Source of the DNA: an uncultured Rhodocyclaceae bacterium | GTDB lineage: Bacteria; Pseudomonadota; Gammaproteobacteria; Burkholderiales; Rhodocyclaceae | Assembly: GCA_907163225.1 (NCBI GenBank) | Contig: OU015322.1 | Span: 372,001 to 436,000, forward strand | DNA: 64,000 nt | Reading direction: 5' to 3' | Shown: piece after piece, positions 1 through 10,545 of the stretch | Layout of the letters: each line of letters begins with the position of its first letter | How positions within the stretch are numbered: position 1 is the first letter of the stretch | Made by a program: the position numbers and the translations under genes | Notes under the pieces: generated by a model | Database searches by the model: none | Seen by the model: only the letters and a program-made list of their open reading frames with translations | What the model was told of the DNA's origin: nothing

Positions 1-1348
1 ACCGGCGGATGTTGCGCAGAACTTGCAGGATATGCTGGTCGACCGTGTAAACGTGGAAAAGGTCGTGCTGCATCTGGCCGACGATGCGCCCAAAATTGGG
101 CAGGTAGGCGCCGAGAATGTCGAGCTGGTTCATGCGCCGGAATTCGTGAATGATGCCGCGTTCGCTCTGCAGCAGTTGCAGGAAGAGGGCGCGGTTGGCC
201 GGGTCGGAGCGGAATTCGGGCGTTATCCGCTCGCGGGCACGCCACAGGGCGCGCAGCGTGCGGGCCGTCATGCCGGACAATTCGTGAGCTTCCTGCATGG
301 CGAGGAAACTCTTGAAGATGGCTGAAGGCTGATTCTCAAACAGTGCTTCGTCGCGGATGTCGAGCAGATTGCCGACCGTTTGGAAGTTGTCGTCGAACGG
401 CTGTGGCGTTTGCTCGCTTTCCGGCGTCAGCGCCGCTGCCATGTTTTGCAGCAGGATGGTGTTGAGCAGGCAGACCGCCTTGGCGTTGCGGTAGTACAGC
501 TGCATCAGCTGCTCTGAGGCGCGTTTCGTCTCGTTCGAGACAAAACCGTACTTGGCGGCGAGGTTGCCCTGGTAGTCGAACAGCAGCCGATCTTCGCGCC
601 GCCCGACCATGAAATGAAGGCGAACCCGCAGTTGCCTGATGAATTCATGGCACTCGATGGCCTGGTTCATCCCTTCCTGGGTGATGATCCCGTTCTGATG
701 CAGCTCTTCCCAGGACGAGCCAAAGCCAGCGGCTTTTGCTATCCAGGAAATGACCTGAAAATCGCGCAGGCCACCGGGCGACTCCTTGCAATTGGGTTCC
801 AGGCTATAGGGTGTTTCGTTGTAGCGCAGGTAACGTTCCTGCTGCTCGATCTGTTTCGCTTCGCAAAAGACCAGTGGATCCAGGTGACCGAGCAGGCGCT
901 TATGGAAGGTTGAAAAAAGTTTGGCGTTGCCCGTTATCAACCGTGCCTCGAACAGCGCCGTCTGGACGGTGATGTCGTTCTCGGCTGCCTCCAGGCACTC
1001 TTGAATGGTGCGAACGCTATGGCCGATTTCCAGTCCGATGTCCCAGAAAGAACTGACCAACTGCTCAAGCTTCTCCTGGAGGGCGCTGTTTACTTCCTGT
1101 GGCAGCAGGATCAGCAGGTCGATGTCCGAGGCCGGGTAGAGTTTGCCTCGGCCATAGCCGCCAACGGCTGCCAAAGCCAGCGTGTCGGGAAAATCGAAGG
1201 ACTGCCAGAGCTTGTTGAGTACAACATCGACGTTCAGGCTACGCTCAACGAGCAGGGCCTCGGCGTCGCCGGTTCGTTCATAATTTTCCTGCAGCCGCAC
1301 CTGGGCTGCCTTGACTTCAGACCGCAGGGCGGCAACGTCGCAGACCAT
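1..1348 (-). CDS. glnD: Bifunctional PII uridylyltransferase / uridylyl-removing enzyme, 5' part only
   Basis: GlnD uridylylates and deuridylylates the nitrogen signal protein PII in response to glutamine. About 449 N-terminal codons are present; the gene runs off the left edge, so the rest of the HD domain and the ACT domains are outside. Near residue 60 is the nucleotidyltransferase signature [17 protein letters not shown] with its Gly and Asp residues. At the window edge is the start of the HD region ([15 protein letters not shown]). The ATG at 1348 shares one base with the map stop codon (TAATG), so translation is probably coupled to map. map-glnD adjacency is common in Beta- and Gammaproteobacteria. 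Identity is secure; the C-terminal half cannot be judged. Confidence 0.95.
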   Translation of the reverse strand, partial: MVCDVAALRSEVKAAQVRLQENYERTGDAEALLVERSLNVDVVLNKLWQSFDFPDTLALAAVGGYGRGKLYPASDIDLLILLPQEVNSALQEKLEQLVSSFWDIGLEIGHSVRTIQECLEAAENDITVQTALFEARLITGNAKLFSTFHKRLLGHLDPLVFCEAKQIEQQERYLRYNETPYSLEPNCKESPGGLRDFQVISWIAKAAGFGSSWEELHQNGIITQEGMNQAIECHEFIRQLRVRLHFMVGRREDRLLFDYQGNLAAKYGFVSNETKRASEQLMQLYYRNAKAVCLLNTILLQNMAAALTPESEQTPQPFDDNFQTVGNLLDIRDEALFENQPSAIFKSFLAMQEAHELSGMTARTLRALWRARERITPEFRSDPANRALFLQLLQSERGIIHEFRRMNQLDILGAYLPNFGRIVGQMQHDLFHVYTVDQHILQVLRNIRR

Positions 1349-2148
1349 TAATTGATCCAGTCGGGCTTGGCGCGACCACCGGCGGATAGCGTCATGATTT
1401 CATATCCGGTTTCGGTCACGAGCACCGTGTGCTCCCACTGCGCCGAGAGGCTGCGATCCTTGGTGACAATCGTCCAGCCATCCGCCATTTCACGAATGGC
1501 GGCCTTGCCGGCGTTGATCATCGGCTCAATGGTGAAGATCATGCCCGTCTCCAGCTTTGGCCCGGTGCCACTCTTGCCGTAGTGCAAGACCTGCGGGTCT
1601 TCGTGAAATTTGGCGCCGATACCGTGACCGCAAAACTCGCGAACGACCGAGCAACCGTTCTTTTCGGCGTATTTCTGGATGATCGCACCGATGTCACCAA
1701 GGTGGGCGCCGGGCTTGACTACCGAAATACCCAGCCACATGCACTCGAAGGTGATTTCGCACAGGCGCTTGGCCTGGATCGAGCCTTCACCGACGATGAA
1801 CATTCGGCTGGTATCGCCGTGGTAGCCATCCTTGATCGTCGTGATGTCGAGGTTGATGATGTCGCCGGTCTTCAGGATGCGCTCGCCGGGAACGCCGTGG
1901 CAGACCTGCTGATTGACCGAGGTGCAGATCGATTTCGGGTAAGGGTTGTAACCAGAGGGCGCGTAATTGAGCGGCGCCGGAATGCAATTTTGAACATTGA
2001 CCATGTAGTCGTGGCAGAGTTTGTCCAGCTCATCGGTGGTGATACCGGCCTTGACGAAGGGTTCAATGTAGTCGAGGACTTCACCGGCCAGGCGCCCGGC
2101 GATTCTCATTTTCTCGATTTCTTCGGGGGTCTTGATACTGATGCTCAT
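1348..2148 (-). CDS. map: Methionine aminopeptidase, type I
   Basis: Removes the initiator methionine from nascent cytosolic proteins. The 266-residue product starts [14 protein letters not shown], closely matching E. coli MAP; an in-frame ATG 24 bases upstream would add eight residues foreign to the family, so the internal ATG is preferred. The metal ligands are visible: Asp in [10 protein letters not shown], Asp in GDTS, His in [12 protein letters not shown], Glu in FTIEPM and Glu in QWEHT. It is the first gene of a two-gene unit with glnD, with one-base overlap, and is divergent from rfbD across about 110 bp. Confidence 0.96.
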   Translation of the reverse strand: MSISIKTPEEIEKMRIAGRLAGEVLDYIEPFVKAGITTDELDKLCHDYMVNVQNCIPAPLNYAPSGYNPYPKSICTSVNQQVCHGVPGERILKTGDIINLDITTIKDGYHGDTSRMFIVGEGSIQAKRLCEITFECMWLGISVVKPGAHLGDIGAIIQKYAEKNGCSVVREFCGHGIGAKFHEDPQVLHYGKSGTGPKLETGMIFTIEPMINAGKAAIREMADGWTIVTKDRSLSAQWEHTVLVTETGYEIMTLSAGGRAKPDWIN

Positions 2149-2260
2149 GGCTGTTCTACGGTGCGTTGGCAAAGGGGAAGGATAATTGATGGGGCGGGTT
2201 TCGCAAAGCTGAGCACGCGCAAAGTGGCATACTTACGCTCTTTGGATTGACAGGTTTTCT

Positions 2261-3178
2261 ATGACGATTCTCCTGCTCGGCAAGGATGGCCAGGTTGGCT
2301 GGCAGTTACAACGTTCGCTGGCGCCACATGGACCGGTCGTGGCCTGCGGTCGGGCTGAATGCGATTTGTCCGATCCGGAACGGATTCGTTCCGTTGTGCG
2401 GGAGCTTCGACCCTCGGTTATCGTCAATGCGACAGCCTATACGGCCGTGGACAAGGCGGAGTCCGAGCCAGATCTGGCGCATCGCATCAACGCGGAAGCT
2501 CCTGGCATTCTTGCCGAAGAGGCTGTGCTACTCGGCGCGCTGCTTGTTCATTACTCGACCGACTATGTTTACGACGGCTGTAAGACATCGCCCTACCTGG
2601 AAACTGATGCCACTGGGCCACAGAGCGTTTATGGGAAAACCAAGCTGGCCGGCGAAGAAGCAATTCGCGCCGCGGGCGGGCAATCGCTGATCTTTCGCAC
2701 CAGTTGGGTCTTCGGTGCGCGCGGTGGAAATTTCGTCAAAACCATCCTGCGCCTGGCTCGGGATAAAGAAACTCTGAACGTCGTCGATGATCAAATCGGC
2801 GCACCGACACCGGCTGCCTTGATCGCTACGGTGACCGGGGTTGCGCTGGCCATGCTGCGCTGCGGTCAACCGGAAAAAGCAGACAAAAACCAAAGCCGCT
2901 TGTACCACCTGGCGGCGGCCAGGCCGGTCAGCTGGTGCGAATTTGCCCGAACCATCGTTCAGCTCGCAGAGCAGACCCCGGGTTTCGATTTGCGCCTGAA
3001 ACCGGCGGCCATTCGTGCAATTTCCACGGCGGAATATCCAACTCCGGCGCGACGTCCGGCCAACTCTCGCCTCGATTGCACGCGCCTGGAACGCGATTTT
3101 GGTTTGCAGATGCCCGATTGGGAGCCCTATCTTGCTCGGATGCTGCAATTGCTGGCCCTAAAACAGAACGGCTATTGA
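2261..3178 (+). CDS. rfbD: dTDP-4-dehydrorhamnose reductase
   Basis: Last step of dTDP-L-rhamnose synthesis: NADPH-dependent reduction of dTDP-4-keto-rhamnose for O-antigen or exopolysaccharide. The 305-residue protein begins with a Rossmann GKDGQVG loop at residues 7-13, has the STDYVYDG segment and the catalytic YGKTK (Tyr-x3-Lys), as in RmlD-family short-chain reductases. No rfbA, rfbB or rfbC is nearby, so the partner genes must lie elsewhere. Around residues 203-214 the reading frame passes through a copy of the dispersed repeat (2861-2896), giving the residues CGQPEKADKNQSR between otherwise conserved blocks; this looks like a tolerated in-frame acquisition. Confidence 0.93.
   Translation: MTILLLGKDGQVGWQLQRSLAPHGPVVACGRAECDLSDPERIRSVVRELRPSVIVNATAYTAVDKAESEPDLAHRINAEAPGILAEEAVLLGALLVHYSTDYVYDGCKTSPYLETDATGPQSVYGKTKLAGEEAIRAAGGQSLIFRTSWVFGARGGNFVKTILRLARDKETLNVVDDQIGAPTPAALIATVTGVALAMLRCGQPEKADKNQSRLYHLAAARPVSWCEFARTIVQLAEQTPGFDLRLKPAAIRAISTAEYPTPARRPANSRLDCTRLERDFGLQMPDWEPYLARMLQLLALKQNGY
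2861..2896 (+). repeat. Dispersed 35-bp repeat, copy A
   Basis: Has the head CGGTCAACCGGAAAAA followed by an A-rich tail (GACAAAAACC). It lies in frame inside rfbD, where it encodes GQPEKADKN. See the finding on the repeat family. Confidence 0.75.
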
Positions 3179-3200
3179 TCTTCCGGAATGCCTGTAGTGC

Positions 3201-3209
3201 TGCTATAAT
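3201..3209 (+). promoter_or_regulatory. Extended -10 promoter of the rpsB superoperon
   Basis: TGCTATAAT is a perfect extended -10 element (TG-N-TATAAT). No good -35 hexamer stands 17 bp upstream, which is typical of extended -10 promoters. The predicted start near 3216 gives a leader of about 150 nt before the rpsB ATG. Confidence 0.7.
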
Positions 3210-3215
3210 CCGCAG

Positions 3216-3366
3216 GTTTTTCTCAGCCGTTATGGCTGAAAAAACGGTGGCCTGCACAGTGCAGGTGACCAAAATCCACACATCCGCCGATTAAGGGTGT
3301 CTGCCAGAATTCAACAATGGCGGGCGTTTCAGGCGGGTGGAGGTTCAACCCTTAAGGAGTTTTACT
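3216..3366 (+). promoter_or_regulatory. Structured rpsB leader RNA
   Basis: The leader holds two hairpins: CAGCC-GTTAT-GGCTG (3224-3238), extended by U runs before and A runs after it, and CCTGCA-CAG-TGCAGG (3251-3265). A conventional Shine-Dalgarno AAGGAG stands before the ATG at 3367. Leaders that bind ribosomal protein S2 to repress rpsB-tsf are known in other bacteria; whether this one does so is inference. The first hairpin lacks a 3' U tract on either strand, so it is not a normal terminator. Confidence 0.5.
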
Positions 3367-4113
3367 ATGTCCGTTACTATGCGCGAAATGCTGGAGGCTG
3401 GTGTTCACTTTGGTCACCAGACCCGTTTCTGGTCCCCCAAGATGGCCCCGTACATCTTCGGTGCCCGCAACAAAATTCACATCGTCAACCTCGAAAAGAC
3501 CCTGGCCAAGTACAACGAAGCCATGGCGTTCGTCAAAAAGCTGTCGGCCAATCGCGGTTCAGTCCTGTTCGTTGGTACCAAGCGCCAGGCTCGCGAAATC
3601 ATTGGTGAAGAGGCGCTGCGCGCCAATTCGCCGTTTGTCGACCAGCGCTGGCTGGGTGGCATGCTGACCAACTTCAAGACCGTCAAGACCTCAATCAAGC
3701 GTCTGAAAGACATGGAAGTTTCTGTCGAGGCCGGGGAACTCGAAAAGATGCCGAAGAAGGAAGCGCTGACCTTCCGTCGCGAAATGGAAAAGCTGCAGAA
3801 ATCCATCGGCGGCATCAAGGAAATGGCTGGCTTGCCGGATGCCATCTTTGTTGTCGACGTCGGTTACCACAAGATCGCCATCACCGAAGCTGAAAAGCTC
3901 GGCATCCCGGTCATCGGCGTGGTCGATACCAACCACTCTCCGGACGGCGTTGCATACATCATCCCGGGTAACGACGACTCTTCCCGCGCCATTCAGCTCT
4001 ACGCCCGTGGCGTGGCCGATGCCATTCTCGAAGGTCGCAATCAGGTCATGCAGGAAATCGTTAGCGCCGGTGGCGATGACGAGTTCGTCGAAGTGGTCGA
4101 CGCTGCTGAATAA
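3367..4113 (+). CDS. rpsB: 30S ribosomal protein S2
   Basis: Small-subunit protein S2, needed for recruiting S1 to the 30S particle. The 248-residue product begins [22 protein letters not shown], the standard S2 N-terminus. The ATG at 3367 is chosen because of the AAGGAG 7 bases upstream; a more upstream in-frame start would add ten unrelated residues. Internal signatures include the [10 protein letters not shown] and [19 protein letters not shown] segments. It opens the superoperon and is followed by an attenuator-like hairpin and tsf, the usual arrangement that lets S2 exceed EF-Ts or be co-regulated with it. Confidence 0.98.
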   Translation: MSVTMREMLEAGVHFGHQTRFWSPKMAPYIFGARNKIHIVNLEKTLAKYNEAMAFVKKLSANRGSVLFVGTKRQAREIIGEEALRANSPFVDQRWLGGMLTNFKTVKTSIKRLKDMEVSVEAGELEKMPKKEALTFRREMEKLQKSIGGIKEMAGLPDAIFVVDVGYHKIAITEAEKLGIPVIGVVDTNHSPDGVAYIIPGNDDSSRAIQLYARGVADAILEGRNQVMQEIVSAGGDDEFVEVVDAAE

Positions 4114-4122
4114 AGTTGTAAC

Positions 4123-4150
4123 GGCGGAGCATTAAGCTCCGCCTGTTTTA
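4123..4150 (+). terminator. Attenuator-like hairpin between rpsB and tsf
   Basis: GGCGGAGC (4123-4130), loop ATTAA, GCTCCGCC (4136-4143), then TGTTTTA. Eight perfect GC-rich pairs followed by a short U run make this a partial intrinsic terminator. Since tsf and the rest of the operon lie downstream, it probably reduces rather than stops transcription. Confidence 0.7.
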
Positions 4151-4170
4151 AAAAGCTCTGGAGAAAAAAT

Positions 4171-5070
4171 ATGGCGGCAATTACCGCAGGCATGGTCGCA
4201 GAACTGCGTGGCAAGACCGACGCACCCATGATGGAATGCAAGAAGGCGCTGACAGAAGCCGATGGCGATATGGCCAAGGCTGAGGAAATCCTTCGTGTCA
4301 AGCTGGGTAACAAAGCTAGCAAGGCTTCTGCCCGTATCGCAGCCGAGGGCATCGTTGCCGTCAGCATCTCTGCTGATGGCAAGCAGGGCGCCATAATTGA
4401 AGTTAACAGCGAAACCGATTTCGTCGCCAAGAACGATGAATTTATCGCGTTGACCAATGGCAGTGCCGAACTGGTTGCTACCAAGAACCCGGCTGACGTC
4501 GCTGCGCTGTCCGCACTGCCGATGGGCGAAGGTACCGTCGAGTCGACCCGTTCTGCACTGGTTGGCAAGATCGGCGAGAACATGACCATCCGCCGCTTCG
4601 TTCGTTGCGAAGCCAAAGGCAAGCTGGTTTCCTACATCCACGGCGGCGCCAAGGTTGGCGTGCTGCTTGATCTGGTGGGCGGCGATGAGCAACTTGGCAA
4701 AGATTTGGCGATGCACATCGCTGCTTCCAAGCCGAAGTCCCTTGACTCCTCAGGCGTTTCCGCAGAACTTCTCGATACTGAGCGTCGCGTCGCTATCGAA
4801 AAGGCACGCGAAGCCGGCAAGCCGGAAGCAATGCTGGAAAAAATTGCCGAAGGTACCGTTCAGAAATATCTGAAAGACGTTACCCTGCTCGGTCAGGTTT
4901 TCGTCAAGGCTGCCGACGGCAAGCAAACCATCGAACAGTTGCTTAAGGAAAAGGGCGCTTCTGTCGCCGGCTTCACGCTGTACATGGTTGGTGAAGGCAT
5001 TGAAAAGAAGGTTGATGACTTCGCTGCTGAAGTTGCCGCTCAGGCTGCCGCTGCTGCTGCCAAGAAGTAA
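4171..5070 (+). CDS. tsf: Translation elongation factor Ts
   Basis: EF-Ts is the guanine nucleotide exchange factor of EF-Tu. The 299-residue protein begins [20 protein letters not shown], with the conserved N-terminal helix motif ([15 protein letters not shown]) and the [14 protein letters not shown] signature near residue 80. A GGAG lies before the ATG. The C-terminus is an alanine-rich tail. It sits 57 bp after rpsB, separated by a hairpin, and directly before pyrH. Confidence 0.98.
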   Translation: MAAITAGMVAELRGKTDAPMMECKKALTEADGDMAKAEEILRVKLGNKASKASARIAAEGIVAVSISADGKQGAIIEVNSETDFVAKNDEFIALTNGSAELVATKNPADVAALSALPMGEGTVESTRSALVGKIGENMTIRRFVRCEAKGKLVSYIHGGAKVGVLLDLVGGDEQLGKDLAMHIAASKPKSLDSSGVSAELLDTERRVAIEKAREAGKPEAMLEKIAEGTVQKYLKDVTLLGQVFVKAADGKQTIEQLLKEKGASVAGFTLYMVGEGIEKKVDDFAAEVAAQAAAAAAKK

Positions 5071-5085
5071 TTGAAAGGAACGCCG

Positions 5086-5802
5086 ATGACTGCCCCCAAG
5101 TACAAACGCATTCTCCTGAAACTCTCTGGCGAAGCCCTGATGGGCAACGATGCCTATGGCATCAACCCGCAGACTATCGCGGGTATTTGCGGAGAGATCA
5201 AGGCGGTTGCCGACATGGGTGTGGAAATCGGCGTCGTGATCGGTGGTGGCAATATCTTCCGTGGCATGGCCGGTACAGCTACCGGGATGGATAGGGCTAC
5301 TGCGGATTACATGGGTATGCTGGCTACGGTGATGAACGCCATGGCCTTGTCTGACGCGATGCGTCAGGTTGGACTGAATGCCCGCGTACAGTCTGCCTTG
5401 AATATCGAGCAGGTCATTGAACCGTACATCCGCGGCAAAGCCATACGCTATCTTGAAGAAGGCAAGATCGTGATCTTCGGTGCAGGTACCGGTAATCCCT
5501 TCTTTACCACCGATACTGCTGCAGCATTGCGCGGATCGGAAATTGCTGCAGAAATTGTGCTCAAGGCGACCAAAGTAGACGGGATTTACTCTGCAGATCC
5601 CAAAAAAGATCCCTTGGCGACCCGTTATGACCAGATCAGCTTCAATGAAGCGATCTCCAAAAACCTGGCGGTCATGGATGCGACCGCCTTCGCGCTGTGT
5701 CGCGATCAAAAATTGCCGATCAACGTATTTTCGATTTTCAAGGCTGGTGCGCTGAAGCGCGTGGTCTGTGGTGAAAACGAAGGTACGCTGGTGTATTGCT
5801 GA
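5086..5802 (+). CDS. pyrH: UMP kinase
   Basis: Phosphorylates UMP to UDP in pyrimidine nucleotide synthesis; it belongs to the amino acid kinase family. The start [20 protein letters not shown] is preceded by GAAAGGA; an in-frame TTG at 5071 would add five residues and is rejected. Visible motifs are [18 protein letters not shown] and [15 protein letters not shown]. The length, 238 residues, is normal. It is 15 bp from tsf and 13 bp from frr. Confidence 0.97.
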   Translation: MTAPKYKRILLKLSGEALMGNDAYGINPQTIAGICGEIKAVADMGVEIGVVIGGGNIFRGMAGTATGMDRATADYMGMLATVMNAMALSDAMRQVGLNARVQSALNIEQVIEPYIRGKAIRYLEEGKIVIFGAGTGNPFFTTDTAAALRGSEIAAEIVLKATKVDGIYSADPKKDPLATRYDQISFNEAISKNLAVMDATAFALCRDQKLPINVFSIFKAGALKRVVCGENEGTLVYC

Positions 5803-5815
5803 GGGAGAAGAACAG

Positions 5816-6373
5816 ATGATTCCTGAACTCAAGAAAATCGCCGAAAGCAAAATGCAAAAGTCGCTGGAGGCGCTCAGACTCGATCTCCAGAAAGTGCGTA
5901 CCGGCCGTGCTCACATTGGCTTGCTGGATCACGTCCAGGTCGATTATTACGGTTCCATGGTGCCAGTGAATCAGGTCGCCAACATTACCCTCGTTGATGC
6001 TCGTACCATTGGCGTGCAGCCGTGGGAAAAGCCTATGCTGCAAAAGGTCGAAAAAGCCATCCGTGATTGCGACCTGGGGCTGAATCCAGCTTCGCAGGGC
6101 GATCTCATCCGTGTACCGATGCCGGCGCTGACCGAAGAGCGTCGCAAGGAAATGATCAAGATCGTCAAGACGGAAGGCGAGGGCGTCAAGGTGGCCATTC
6201 GCAATCTGCGTCGTGATGCCAATACCCACTTGAAGGATGCGCTGAAGAAGGGCGAAATTCCGGAAGATGACGAGCGTAAGGCTCAGGACGATGTCCAGAA
6301 GCTGACAGATCGTTATATCGTCGAAGTGGACAAAATGCTCGCTGCCAAAGAGGCCGAGCTGATGCAGGTTTAA
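5816..6373 (+). CDS. frr: Ribosome recycling factor
   Basis: RRF splits post-termination ribosomes together with EF-G. The 185-residue product starts [20 protein letters not shown], with GAGGGAGAAG as the ribosome binding site. The segment [21 protein letters not shown] and the C-terminal helices ([15 protein letters not shown]) are characteristic. The order pyrH-frr-uppS is strongly conserved. Confidence 0.98.
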   Translation: MIPELKKIAESKMQKSLEALRLDLQKVRTGRAHIGLLDHVQVDYYGSMVPVNQVANITLVDARTIGVQPWEKPMLQKVEKAIRDCDLGLNPASQGDLIRVPMPALTEERRKEMIKIVKTEGEGVKVAIRNLRRDANTHLKDALKKGEIPEDDERKAQDDVQKLTDRYIVEVDKMLAAKEAELMQV

Positions 6374-6400
6374 GCCGGTTCCGGTAGGACATCCGGCAGC

Positions 6401-7162
6401 ATGGCATTCTTTTCCAGTTCGACACGACAGCTTCCGCTGACCGCGGTGGTGCCTCAGCACGTAGCCGTCATCATGGACGGCAATGGTCGCTGGGCAAAAA
6501 AACGTTTTCTCCCGCGAGTCGCCGGTCACGTCAAAGGCGTAGAGTTGGTGCGAGAAATGGTGCGCGCCTGCCTTGAACGCGGGATTCAATACCTGACCCT
6601 CTTTGCGTTTTCTTCCGAAAATTGGCGTCGACCGCAGGAGGAGGTTTCCCTGCTGATGCAACTTTTCGTCAAGGCACTGGAGCAAGAGGTTGAGAAACTT
6701 GATCGCAACGGTGTCCGTCTGCGTGTCATCGGTGATCTTTCCCGCTTCGAGCCGCGTCTTCAGGCACTTATCCGTCAGGCAGAGGCAAATACAGCCGGAA
6801 ATACTCGCCTTGATTTGAGCATTGCCGCCAACTATGGCGGTCGCTGGGACATCATGCAGGCAACGAATCGCATGCTCGCGGCGCAGCCGGAAAAGCGAGA
6901 TGGCTGGGAGGAGTGCGATCTCGAGCCGCATCTGTCGATGAGCTACGCTCCTGAGCCGGATCTGTTTATACGTACCGGAGGAGAGGAGCGAATCAGCAAC
7001 TTTCTGCTTTGGCAGTTGGCCTACACCGAACTCTATTTCACGCCGACGCTGTGGCCGGATTTTGATACGGCCGAGTTTGACAAGGCGATTACCTCATTTC
7101 AGCAACGCGAGCGCCGCTTTGGTCGTACCAGTGAGCAACTGACAGACAAGCCGAATGCTTAA
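6401..7162 (+). CDS. uppS: Undecaprenyl diphosphate synthase (cis-prenyltransferase)
   Basis: Condenses isopentenyl diphosphate with farnesyl diphosphate to make the C55 carrier for peptidoglycan and O-antigen. The 253-residue protein has the catalytic [13 protein letters not shown] block near residue 22, the [12 protein letters not shown] segment and the C-terminal [20 protein letters not shown] signature. It overlaps cdsA by 8 bases, so the two are translationally coupled. Cytosolic or membrane-associated. Confidence 0.96.
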   Translation: MAFFSSSTRQLPLTAVVPQHVAVIMDGNGRWAKKRFLPRVAGHVKGVELVREMVRACLERGIQYLTLFAFSSENWRRPQEEVSLLMQLFVKALEQEVEKLDRNGVRLRVIGDLSRFEPRLQALIRQAEANTAGNTRLDLSIAANYGGRWDIMQATNRMLAAQPEKRDGWEECDLEPHLSMSYAPEPDLFIRTGGEERISNFLLWQLAYTELYFTPTLWPDFDTAEFDKAITSFQQRERRFGRTSEQLTDKPNA

Positions 7163-7985
7163 AACGCGCGTCATCACAGCACTGGCCCTGATGGCGCTCC
7201 TGTTGCCCAGCCTTTTTTACTTGTCGCAAGCTGCGTGGGCATTTGTGGTTGCCTGTTTCATCGGTATCGCAGCCTGGGAGTGGGGTGCGCTGCTCGGCAA
7301 GTCAAGTCTCGGGCGAGTCATGCTTGGCGTAGTGACCGCGCTGATTTGTGCTGCTATTTCGCAAATCGATCCGAATGCGATCGGAGCTGGTGACACAAAT
7401 ATGCCATATCGTCCCTGGGTATTCTGGGCATATGGCATTTCAGCGATATTTTGGTGTCTCGTCATGCCACTCTGGCTCAAGTACAAGTGGTCGCTCAGCG
7501 GCGTTGGCGGCATTTTGGTTGGTGCTGTCGTTCTGCTACCCACCTGGCTCGCAATGGTTCAATTGCGAGCGCTTGGCCCCGGCGTCCTGCTTGGCATTTT
7601 TGCCGTCGTCTGGGTTGCCGATATTGCTGCATATTTTTCTGGAAAAGCTTTCGGCAAGCATAAATTGGCTCCCTCAATCAGCCCAGGGAAGACCTGGGAG
7701 GGCGCGATTGGTGCCGCGATTGGTGTGGTTGTTTATGGTGTTGTGATGCGCCAATTTTTTGCACTGGAGTTGATGTCTTTGCCCGTATGGGTCGCGGCAC
7801 TTCTTGCTATCACCGTTGTAAGCATCATTGGCGATCTCTACGAGTCGCTACTCAAGCGCAAGGCAGGGATCAAGGACAGTAGCAATATCCTGCCAGGCCA
7901 TGGTGGCGTACTTGATCGCGTCGACAGCCTTACCTCGACCCTGCCGGTTGTTGCCTTGGCGTGGCTGGTCTTTTCGATCCGGTGA
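7155..7985 (+). CDS. cdsA: Phosphatidate cytidylyltransferase (CDP-diglyceride synthase)
   Basis: Integral membrane enzyme that makes CDP-diacylglycerol from phosphatidate and CTP, the branch point of phospholipid synthesis. The 276-residue product is hydrophobic with about eight membrane segments. The C-terminal family signature is intact ([20 protein letters not shown] then VLDRVDS), as is SPGKTWEG near residue 176. Its stop overlaps the GTG start of dxr (GTGA). Confidence 0.96.
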   Translation: MLKTRVITALALMALLLPSLFYLSQAAWAFVVACFIGIAAWEWGALLGKSSLGRVMLGVVTALICAAISQIDPNAIGAGDTNMPYRPWVFWAYGISAIFWCLVMPLWLKYKWSLSGVGGILVGAVVLLPTWLAMVQLRALGPGVLLGIFAVVWVADIAAYFSGKAFGKHKLAPSISPGKTWEGAIGAAIGVVVYGVVMRQFFALELMSLPVWVAALLAITVVSIIGDLYESLLKRKAGIKDSSNILPGHGGVLDRVDSLTSTLPVVALAWLVFSIR

Positions 7986-9178
7986 GCATCAAGGTGCAAA
8001 GTATTACGGTGTTGGGTTCGACTGGCTCGATTGGGCTCAGCACGCTGGACGTTATCCGTCGCCATCCTGATCGATACCGAGCCTTTGCGCTTTGCGCTCA
8101 CAGTCAGGTCGACAAGCTATACGAGCAATGTCTTGAGTTTCAGCCGAGTTTTGCCGTCTTGCGTGACGCAAAACTTGCGGCTCAGCTTGCCGAGCGTTTC
8201 GTCGCCGTCGGTCTGAAAACCGAGGTTCGCCACGGCATTGAAGCGCTGGTTGAGTTGTCATCCCTGTCTGAGGTCGATGCAGTGATGGCAGCCATTGTTG
8301 GTGCGGCAGGTCTGGAGCCGACGCTGGCTGCGGCAAAAGCGGGCAAGAAGATCATGTTGGCCAACAAGGAAGTACTGGTTATGGCCGGAGAACTGTTCAT
8401 GCGTGCGGTACGTGAGCATGGTGCGACACTTCTTCCGGTCGACAGCGAACACAATGCCATTTTCCAATCCTTGCCCGGTGATTTTTCCCGAGGCTTGAAT
8501 CAATGCGGTGTGCAGAAGATTCTTCTTACCGCCTCTGGCGGTCCGTTTCGGAATACCCCGCTGGTCGATCTTGCTGGCGTGACACCTGAACAGGCTTGTG
8601 CTCACCCTAACTGGGTGATGGGGCGCAAGATTTCAGTCGATTCCGCCACCATGATGAACAAGGGGCTGGAGGTCATTGAGGCACACTGGCTATTTAATGC
8701 GCCGCCAGAGATGATTCAGGTTGTTGTTCACCCGCAAAGCGTGATTCATTCGGCAGTTCAGTACGTGGATGGTTCTGTTCTCGCCCAGATGGGCAATCCC
8801 GATATGAGGACACCGATTGCGTTCTCGATGGCTTGGCCTGAGCGCATCGCTTCTGGCGTCGAGCCGCTTGATCTTTTCAAGATAGCCCATCTCGATTTCG
8901 TTGCGCCTGATTTCGAGCGTTTCCGCTGCCTTCAATTGGCCTACGATGTTTTGCGCGAAGGGGGAACGGCTCCGGCAATTCTTAACGCTGCCAATGAAGT
9001 TGCTGTTGCGGCATTCCTGGATGGGCATCTGCCTTTTCTTGGTATTGCAAAACTTGACGAGGCCGTCCTCCAAGCGCTGCCTGCCGGTCCGGAAGGTAGT
9101 CTTGCCGATGTTCTTGCTGCCGATTCCGAGGCGCGACGAATCGCCGGGAAAATGGTACAGGAACGCTGTTTCGCGTGA
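7982..9178 (+). CDS. dxr: 1-deoxy-D-xylulose 5-phosphate reductoisomerase
   Basis: Second step of the MEP isoprenoid pathway, making MEP from DXP with NADPH. Motifs: GSTGSIG (NADPH loop), [22 protein letters not shown] (metal and substrate site), LTASGGPF and [21 protein letters not shown]. The start is taken as GTG at 7982, which overlaps the cdsA TGA; GTG at 7994 is an alternative. An ATG at 7961 would run through the cdsA end and is less likely. Length is 398 residues, normal for the family. It feeds the isoprenoid pathway that UppS uses. Confidence 0.95.
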   Translation: MSIKVQSITVLGSTGSIGLSTLDVIRRHPDRYRAFALCAHSQVDKLYEQCLEFQPSFAVLRDAKLAAQLAERFVAVGLKTEVRHGIEALVELSSLSEVDAVMAAIVGAAGLEPTLAAAKAGKKIMLANKEVLVMAGELFMRAVREHGATLLPVDSEHNAIFQSLPGDFSRGLNQCGVQKILLTASGGPFRNTPLVDLAGVTPEQACAHPNWVMGRKISVDSATMMNKGLEVIEAHWLFNAPPEMIQVVVHPQSVIHSAVQYVDGSVLAQMGNPDMRTPIAFSMAWPERIASGVEPLDLFKIAHLDFVAPDFERFRCLQLAYDVLREGGTAPAILNAANEVAVAAFLDGHLPFLGIAKLDEAVLQALPAGPEGSLADVLAADSEARRIAGKMVQERCFA

Positions 9179-10542
9179 ATAATTTTGTCTTCTATTCAGG
9201 AGCATTCGTCGTTGTTCTCGGCGTCCTGATTGTTGTCCATGAGTTGGGGCACTACGTGGCGGCGAGGCTATGTGGTGTCAAGGTGCTGCGTTTTTCGGTC
9301 GGGTTCGGACGCATGCTGTGGAAAAGACGCCTTGGGCAGGATCAGACGGAGTGGGCCATCAGCATTTTCCCCCTTGGCGGCTACGTCAAAATGCTTGATG
9401 AGCGCGAGGGTGAAGTGGCAGCCAATGAAACTCATCGCGCCTTCAATCGGCAAGGCGTTGGAAAACGAAGCGTGATCGTTGCGGCTGGGCCGCTAGCCAA
9501 TTTTGCATTGGCAATTCTGATTTACTGGGCGATCTTCATGCACGGTACTGACGAATTGCTGCCAGTGCTCGGAACTCCGCCGGCCGGTACTCCTGCAGCG
9601 ATGGCTTCGGTCACGAACGGGGAGCAAGTTACCTCAATTGATGACCAGCAGGTTGCGACCTGGAACGATTTGCGTTGGGTGCTCCTGAAAAAGTCAGTTG
9701 GGAACGAAAGTGTTGCGCTTGAAGTCGTTAACGGGCGAGGTGACGTTACTGTCCGCAAACTCTACTTGTCCGCGGCCGGTGAAAATGGCTGGGAAGGTGA
9801 TGCGCTTGAACGTCTAGGCATCCGTCTCTTTCGACCTGATTTGCCGCCTGTTATTGGCAAAATAGTTGCCAACGGCCCTGCCGGACGGGCTGGGTTACAG
9901 GTTGGTGACAAGGTGATGGCAATCTCTGGCAAGGAAATTTCGTCATGGTTTGAGTTCGTTACAACTATTCGGAATTCGTCGGGGCAATCGGTTCATCTGG
10001 AACTGCAACGTCAAGGCAGTATTGTCGGAATCGACTTAGTGCCAGAAATCGTCTCCGAACGTGGAAAAACTGTTGGGAAAATTGGTGTGGCTGTTGCGGA
10101 GCCGTCAGCCCCTCAGAGAGAGTTGAAAACGTTTGTGCATTACGGAGCTTTTGCGGCGGCTACCAAGGCGCTTCAGGAAACATGGGATCAGTCTGTATTC
10201 AGCCTAGTGATGATGGGCAAGATGCTGACCGGGGAGGTCTCTTGGAAAAATCTGTCAGGGCCTGTCACCATCGCTGACTACGCAGGGCAATCTGCGCGCC
10301 TTGGGTTTGATTACTACTTCAAGTTCATGGCATTGCTCAGCATTAGTTTGGGTGTTCTGAATCTGCTGCCTATCCCGGTGCTGGACGGTGGGCATTTGTT
10401 GTATCATGTAATTGAAGTCGTCAGGCGCCGGCCGCTTTCCGAGCGAGCTATGGAGATTGGGCAGCAAGTTGGCATGTCCATTCTATTTGCCTTGATGGCT
10501 TTCGCTTTTTTTAATGACTTGACCCGCCTGTTTAACGGCTAA
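9175..10542 (+). CDS. rseP: Site-2 zinc protease RseP
   Basis: Inner-membrane S2P protease that cleaves anti-sigma-E factor and remnant signal peptides. The 455-residue protein has HELGH in the first membrane helix (residues 21-25), two periplasmic PDZ-like regions (about 120-300), and the distal [15 protein letters not shown] catalytic motif. It begins at a GTG overlapping the dxr stop. Its place before bamA links it to envelope stress control of outer membrane assembly. Confidence 0.95.
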   Translation: MNNFVFYSGAFVVVLGVLIVVHELGHYVAARLCGVKVLRFSVGFGRMLWKRRLGQDQTEWAISIFPLGGYVKMLDEREGEVAANETHRAFNRQGVGKRSVIVAAGPLANFALAILIYWAIFMHGTDELLPVLGTPPAGTPAAMASVTNGEQVTSIDDQQVATWNDLRWVLLKKSVGNESVALEVVNGRGDVTVRKLYLSAAGENGWEGDALERLGIRLFRPDLPPVIGKIVANGPAGRAGLQVGDKVMAISGKEISSWFEFVTTIRNSSGQSVHLELQRQGSIVGIDLVPEIVSERGKTVGKIGVAVAEPSAPQRELKTFVHYGAFAAATKALQETWDQSVFSLVMMGKMLTGEVSWKNLSGPVTIADYAGQSARLGFDYYFKFMALLSISLGVLNLLPIPVLDGGHLLYHVIEVVRRRPLSERAMEIGQQVGMSILFALMAFAFFNDLTRLFNG

Positions 10543-10545
10543 ACA

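Noticed and set aside
3216-3246. Terminator of rfbD
   Set aside because: The hairpin has T before and A after the stem, the opposite of an intrinsic terminator on either strand; it lies within the rpsB leader.
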